This document shows, piece by piece, positions 12,684 to 15,066 of a stretch of DNA of 15,066 bases; the stretch's first letter is position 1; each line of letters starts with the position of its first letter. The notes under the pieces are model-generated. The model saw nothing but the letters and a program-made list of their open reading frames with translations, searched no databases and was not told the DNA's origin. Source of the DNA: Thermoplasmata archaeon (GTDB lineage Archaea; Thermoplasmatota; E2; UBA202; JdFR-43); assembly GCA_021162305.1 (NCBI GenBank), contig JAGGYX010000180.1, forward strand, positions 1 through 15,066, given 5' to 3'. The position numbers were made by a program, and so were the translations under genes.

Positions 12684-13715
12684 GTGTTATTTAAGCCCAT
12701 ATGGTTTGATTCAATGGGAGCGAAAAGTTCTTCAACGCTTGTTAAAACAGATATAAAAATTGTTATTGACCCGGGCATTGCAATTATACATCAAAGTTTT
12801 CCAGCAAGTAAAGAAATGAAAATGAAATGGAAGGAAGAAGGAAGGAAAAGAATAATCAAAGAATGTAAAAATGCAGATGTAATCGTTATATCCCATTACC
12901 ATCATGACCATTACATTAGAGATGATTTATCAATATATTACAATAAACTGTTGTTCATGAAAAATCCAAATGAATATATAAACGAAAGTCAGCGAGGCAG
13001 GGCGGAGAAATTTTTTAGGGAGTTACTTCAACAATTCAAAATAAATTTTGATAATGTTTTGTCTAAAAACAAAAGAAAGGAATATTCATTGCCATTAAAT
13101 GAGATAAAAATTGCATTGAAAAGAGATTATGGAGATTATGCAGAAAGGAAAAAAGAAATTATCGAAAATGGCATAAAATGGTTTGAAAAACAGAAAATAA
13201 AATGGAAAATGTATGAAAAAATTCCAGAATTAAAAATAAATGGAATGGAAGCAAAATTTCCAGAAGGGAAAAAATTTAGAATAGGAGAAACGGAGCTAAG
13301 ATTTACTAAGCCCTTATTCCATGGAATAGAATTTTCAAAAGTTGGATGGGTTTTTGCAACAATTATTGAATATAAAGGGGAGAAGCTTATTCATACAAGC
13401 GATATAAATGGACCAATTATAGAAGATTATGCAGAATGGATTATCAAAGAAAAGCCTGACATACTTATTTTAGATGGTCCTCCAACATATATGCTTGGAT
13501 ATATGCTAAATAAAATAAATTTGAATAGGGCAATAGAAAATGCAATAAAGATTATAGATGAAAGTGAAGCCAAATTAATCATATACGACCATCATTTACC
13601 GAGGGAAAGAAAATTTAGAGAGCATACAATGAAAGTATGGAAATTTGCTAAAAAGAAAGGAGTAAATTTAATGACAGCTTCTGAATACATGGGCAAAAAA
13701 CCTGTTGTATATTAA
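12684..13715 (+). CDS. UPF0282 family metallo-beta-lactamase-fold hydrolase
   Basis: The protein has the metal-binding HYHHDH motif (71-76, the HxHxDH of metallo-beta-lactamase-fold hydrolases). It also has a further His214 in PLFHGIEFSKVGW, HTSDINGP (238-245) and YDHHLPRE (302-309). The combination with the N-terminus IWFDSMGAKSSSTLVKTD and VIDPG is that of the archaeal UPF0282 family, whose substrate is not established. The start is the GTG at 12684: residues encoded before the ATG at 12714 (LFKPIWFDS) match the family N-terminus. It is somewhat longer (343 residues) than I would expect, with a Lys/Glu-rich helical stretch around 105-185. It stands alone, divergent from the secreted transglutaminase-like gene. 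Confidence 0.87.
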   Translation: MLFKPIWFDSMGAKSSSTLVKTDIKIVIDPGIAIIHQSFPASKEMKMKWKEEGRKRIIKECKNADVIVISHYHHDHYIRDDLSIYYNKLLFMKNPNEYINESQRGRAEKFFRELLQQFKINFDNVLSKNKRKEYSLPLNEIKIALKRDYGDYAERKKEIIENGIKWFEKQKIKWKMYEKIPELKINGMEAKFPEGKKFRIGETELRFTKPLFHGIEFSKVGWVFATIIEYKGEKLIHTSDINGPIIEDYAEWIIKEKPDILILDGPPTYMLGYMLNKINLNRAIENAIKIIDESEAKLIIYDHHLPRERKFREHTMKVWKFAKKKGVNLMTASEYMGKKPVVY

Positions 13716-13770
13716 GAGCTTTATAATAAAATGAAAAAGCATTTTTGCATTTACAAAACAAAAAAGAAGA

Positions 13771-13778
13771 ATATAAAA
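13771..13778 (+). promoter_or_regulatory. TATA box for the MFS transporter
   Basis: ATATAAAA is centred about 26 bases upstream of the ATG at 13801, which has no ribosome binding site. This fits a leaderless mRNA. Confidence 0.55.
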
Positions 13779-13800
13779 ATGGTCTGCAAATTATTTTAAG

Positions 13801-14970
13801 ATGAAGAGATATAGATGGCTCATACTTGTTGTTTTTATGCTTGCTGCCATGGTATCGCAACTGTTATGGCTCACATTTGCACCCATTTCTTCTGAAATAA
13901 GAAAAATTTTTTCTGTAAGTGCCTTTGATGTTTCATTACTCTCAATGGTATGGCCTCTAACTTTTGTTTTGCTTGCAATACCTGCTGGTATTTTCATTGA
14001 CAGACATGGCTTTAAAAAAAGTGTTTCTCTTGCCGTAACTTTTATGGTTTTCTTTTCCATTATAAGATTTCTCTCCATATATCCAAAAAACTTCATTTTA
14101 TTGCTTCTCTCTCAGACGGGAGCGTCTCTGTCCCAACCATTCATTTTTGGAAGCATAAATAAGCTTTCATCTGAATGGTTCCCTGAAGAAGAAGGAATTG
14201 CAAATGGACTTGCCACCATAGGCTTATTCATAGGAATGATGTTGGCCCTTGTTTTAACACCCATGCTTTTCCTTTCATTTGGGATAAAATCCACCCTCCT
14301 CATTTATGCCATGTTATCATGCATTGTAGCCATTCTCTTTATATTGCTCGCAACAGAAAAAGAAGGCAAGAAAGAAGAAATTGCCACATTCACCCTGCAC
14401 GATTTATGGGAACTTTCGAAAAAACCAGATTTTTTAATACTCGAATATGGCTTTTTCGCGGGCGTCGGCGGCTTCACCGCCCTGCTGACGTGGCTGGAGG
14501 AAATGCTTCATTCATTGCATGGAATAGGATTAAAGGAAGCCGGATTTGCAGGAGGGCTTATGATAATTGGCGGGATAGCTGGCTCTCTTATTATACCTGC
14601 TTTTTCTGACAGGATAAAGAAAGTGAAAATATTTGTGCTTGCTGATTTAATTGCGGGAGCATTGCTTCTCTTCTTTCTGGCATTGGTCAATGGCTTTCCT
14701 CAAATTGCGTTGATAAGCTTTCTTACAGGATTTTTCCTTATGTCAGCTCTGCCTTTGGTTCTCGAGATATGCAATGAAATATCTGGAAAGGGAATGGAAG
14801 GGAGAGCTTCCTCGTTACTATGGTTCTTTTCTCAGGCTGGCTCCATAATTCTGATAGCTGCAATTGCCCCTATAAAATCAGTGTTCAGAAGCTATTTTTA
14901 TTCCATTGCCCTACTAAGCATTCTTTTACTCATAGCATCCATTCTTTTCATCAGGGTGAAAAGCAGATGA
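13801..14970 (+). CDS. MFS transporter, 12 membrane helices
   Basis: The 389-residue protein is hydrophobic throughout, with about 12 predicted helices and a central cytoplasmic loop (about 185-210, EKEGKKEE). The loop 2-3 signature of the major facilitator superfamily is present as PAGIFIDRHGFKKS (61-74), with a weaker equivalent, PAFSDRIKKVK, in the second half. The segment SQPFIFGSINKLSSEWFPEE followed by GIANGLATIGLFIGMMLA resembles the FLVCR-like branch of MFS proteins, which in animals includes a heme/choline transporter. Calling a substrate from this would be unsafe. It lies in the cytoplasmic membrane. Its stop overlaps the next gene's start as ATGA, so it is translationally coupled to another membrane protein. 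Confidence 0.9.
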   Translation: MKRYRWLILVVFMLAAMVSQLLWLTFAPISSEIRKIFSVSAFDVSLLSMVWPLTFVLLAIPAGIFIDRHGFKKSVSLAVTFMVFFSIIRFLSIYPKNFILLLLSQTGASLSQPFIFGSINKLSSEWFPEEEGIANGLATIGLFIGMMLALVLTPMLFLSFGIKSTLLIYAMLSCIVAILFILLATEKEGKKEEIATFTLHDLWELSKKPDFLILEYGFFAGVGGFTALLTWLEEMLHSLHGIGLKEAGFAGGLMIIGGIAGSLIIPAFSDRIKKVKIFVLADLIAGALLLFFLALVNGFPQIALISFLTGFFLMSALPLVLEICNEISGKGMEGRASSLLWFFSQAGSIILIAAIAPIKSVFRSYFYSIALLSILLLIASILFIRVKSR

Positions 14971-15066
14971 ATCTTTTCACAAATTTTTTAAAATTGGCTT
15001 TGTTACACATCATGATTGGAATTATAATAGCTGGTATAATTATTGTAGCGATACTCATATTTTTCT
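14967..15066 (+). CDS. Start of a membrane protein, 3' end beyond the window
   Basis: The ATG overlaps the MFS stop (ATGA) and is preceded by an AGGGTG ribosome binding site about 9 bases upstream. The visible 33 residues begin MNLFTNFLKLALLHIMIGII and continue as a long hydrophobic helix to the window edge. Too little is present to name a family. It may be a partner of the transporter. Confidence 0.6.
   Translation, partial: MNLFTNFLKLALLHIMIGIIIAGIIIVAILIFF

Noticed and set aside
13716..13800. Possible hairpin terminator (AAGCATTTTTGCATT) after the UPF0282 gene
   Set aside because: The stem is only about 4 bp with AT-rich flanks; such pairing is expected by chance here.

Overview
The window is an AT-rich stretch of archaeal chromosome. 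Diagnostic genes are a Sec61-beta translocon subunit, the C/D-box sRNP protein Nop5, a GPN-loop GTPase, a UPF0282 metallo-beta-lactamase-fold protein and a class 1B-type dihydroorotate dehydrogenase. TATA boxes lie about 24-27 bases before many start codons, as expected for archaeal leaderless mRNAs. Operon-internal genes often have GGAGG-type ribosome binding sites instead. I infer a euryarchaeote in the broad sense, possibly related to Thermoplasmatota or Archaeoglobi; the exact lineage cannot be fixed by eye. Genes are densely packed, with many ATGA overlaps and very short spacers. I see no tRNA, rRNA, CRISPR array or insertion sequence.

Layout. On the minus strand, 2874 down to 800 is a tight operon: a 53-residue membrane-tailed protein, an IscS homologue, an IscU with an extra C-terminal domain, and a 52-residue YHS-domain protein. 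Downstream on the same strand is the start of a NosD-like beta-helix surface protein that runs off the window at base 1. Divergent from this operon, across a short region with a TTTAGG-N5-CCTAAA palindrome, is the Sec61-beta gene with a small two-helix membrane protein. A 53-residue membrane protein and a creatininase-family hydrolase follow on the minus strand. The plus strand then carries a HycI-type hydrogenase maturation protease, purD and a GPN-loop GTPase. A coiled-coil protein and pyrD lie on the minus strand. Nop5 and a winged-helix protein are on the plus strand, and a 900-residue secreted transglutaminase-like protein is on the minus strand. Last come a UPF0282 protein, an MFS transporter and the beginning of another membrane protein on the plus strand.

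The most interesting locus is the isc-like operon. Its cysteine desulfurase homologue lacks the PLP-binding lysine (Val205) and the usual active-site histidine (Arg104), yet keeps the mobile-loop cysteine (Cys324). Its IscU partner keeps all three cluster cysteines and the conserved aspartate, and is fused to a MIP18/DUF59-like domain. With a small YHS protein in the same transcript and a DtxR/MntR-like palindrome at the promoter, it looks like a metal-regulated Fe-S assembly module that gets its sulfur in a non-classical way. This is an inference. A PLP-lysine-less IscS is, from memory, already known from Archaeoglobus fulgidus, so the novelty is mainly in the full gene set, the fusion and the putative operator.
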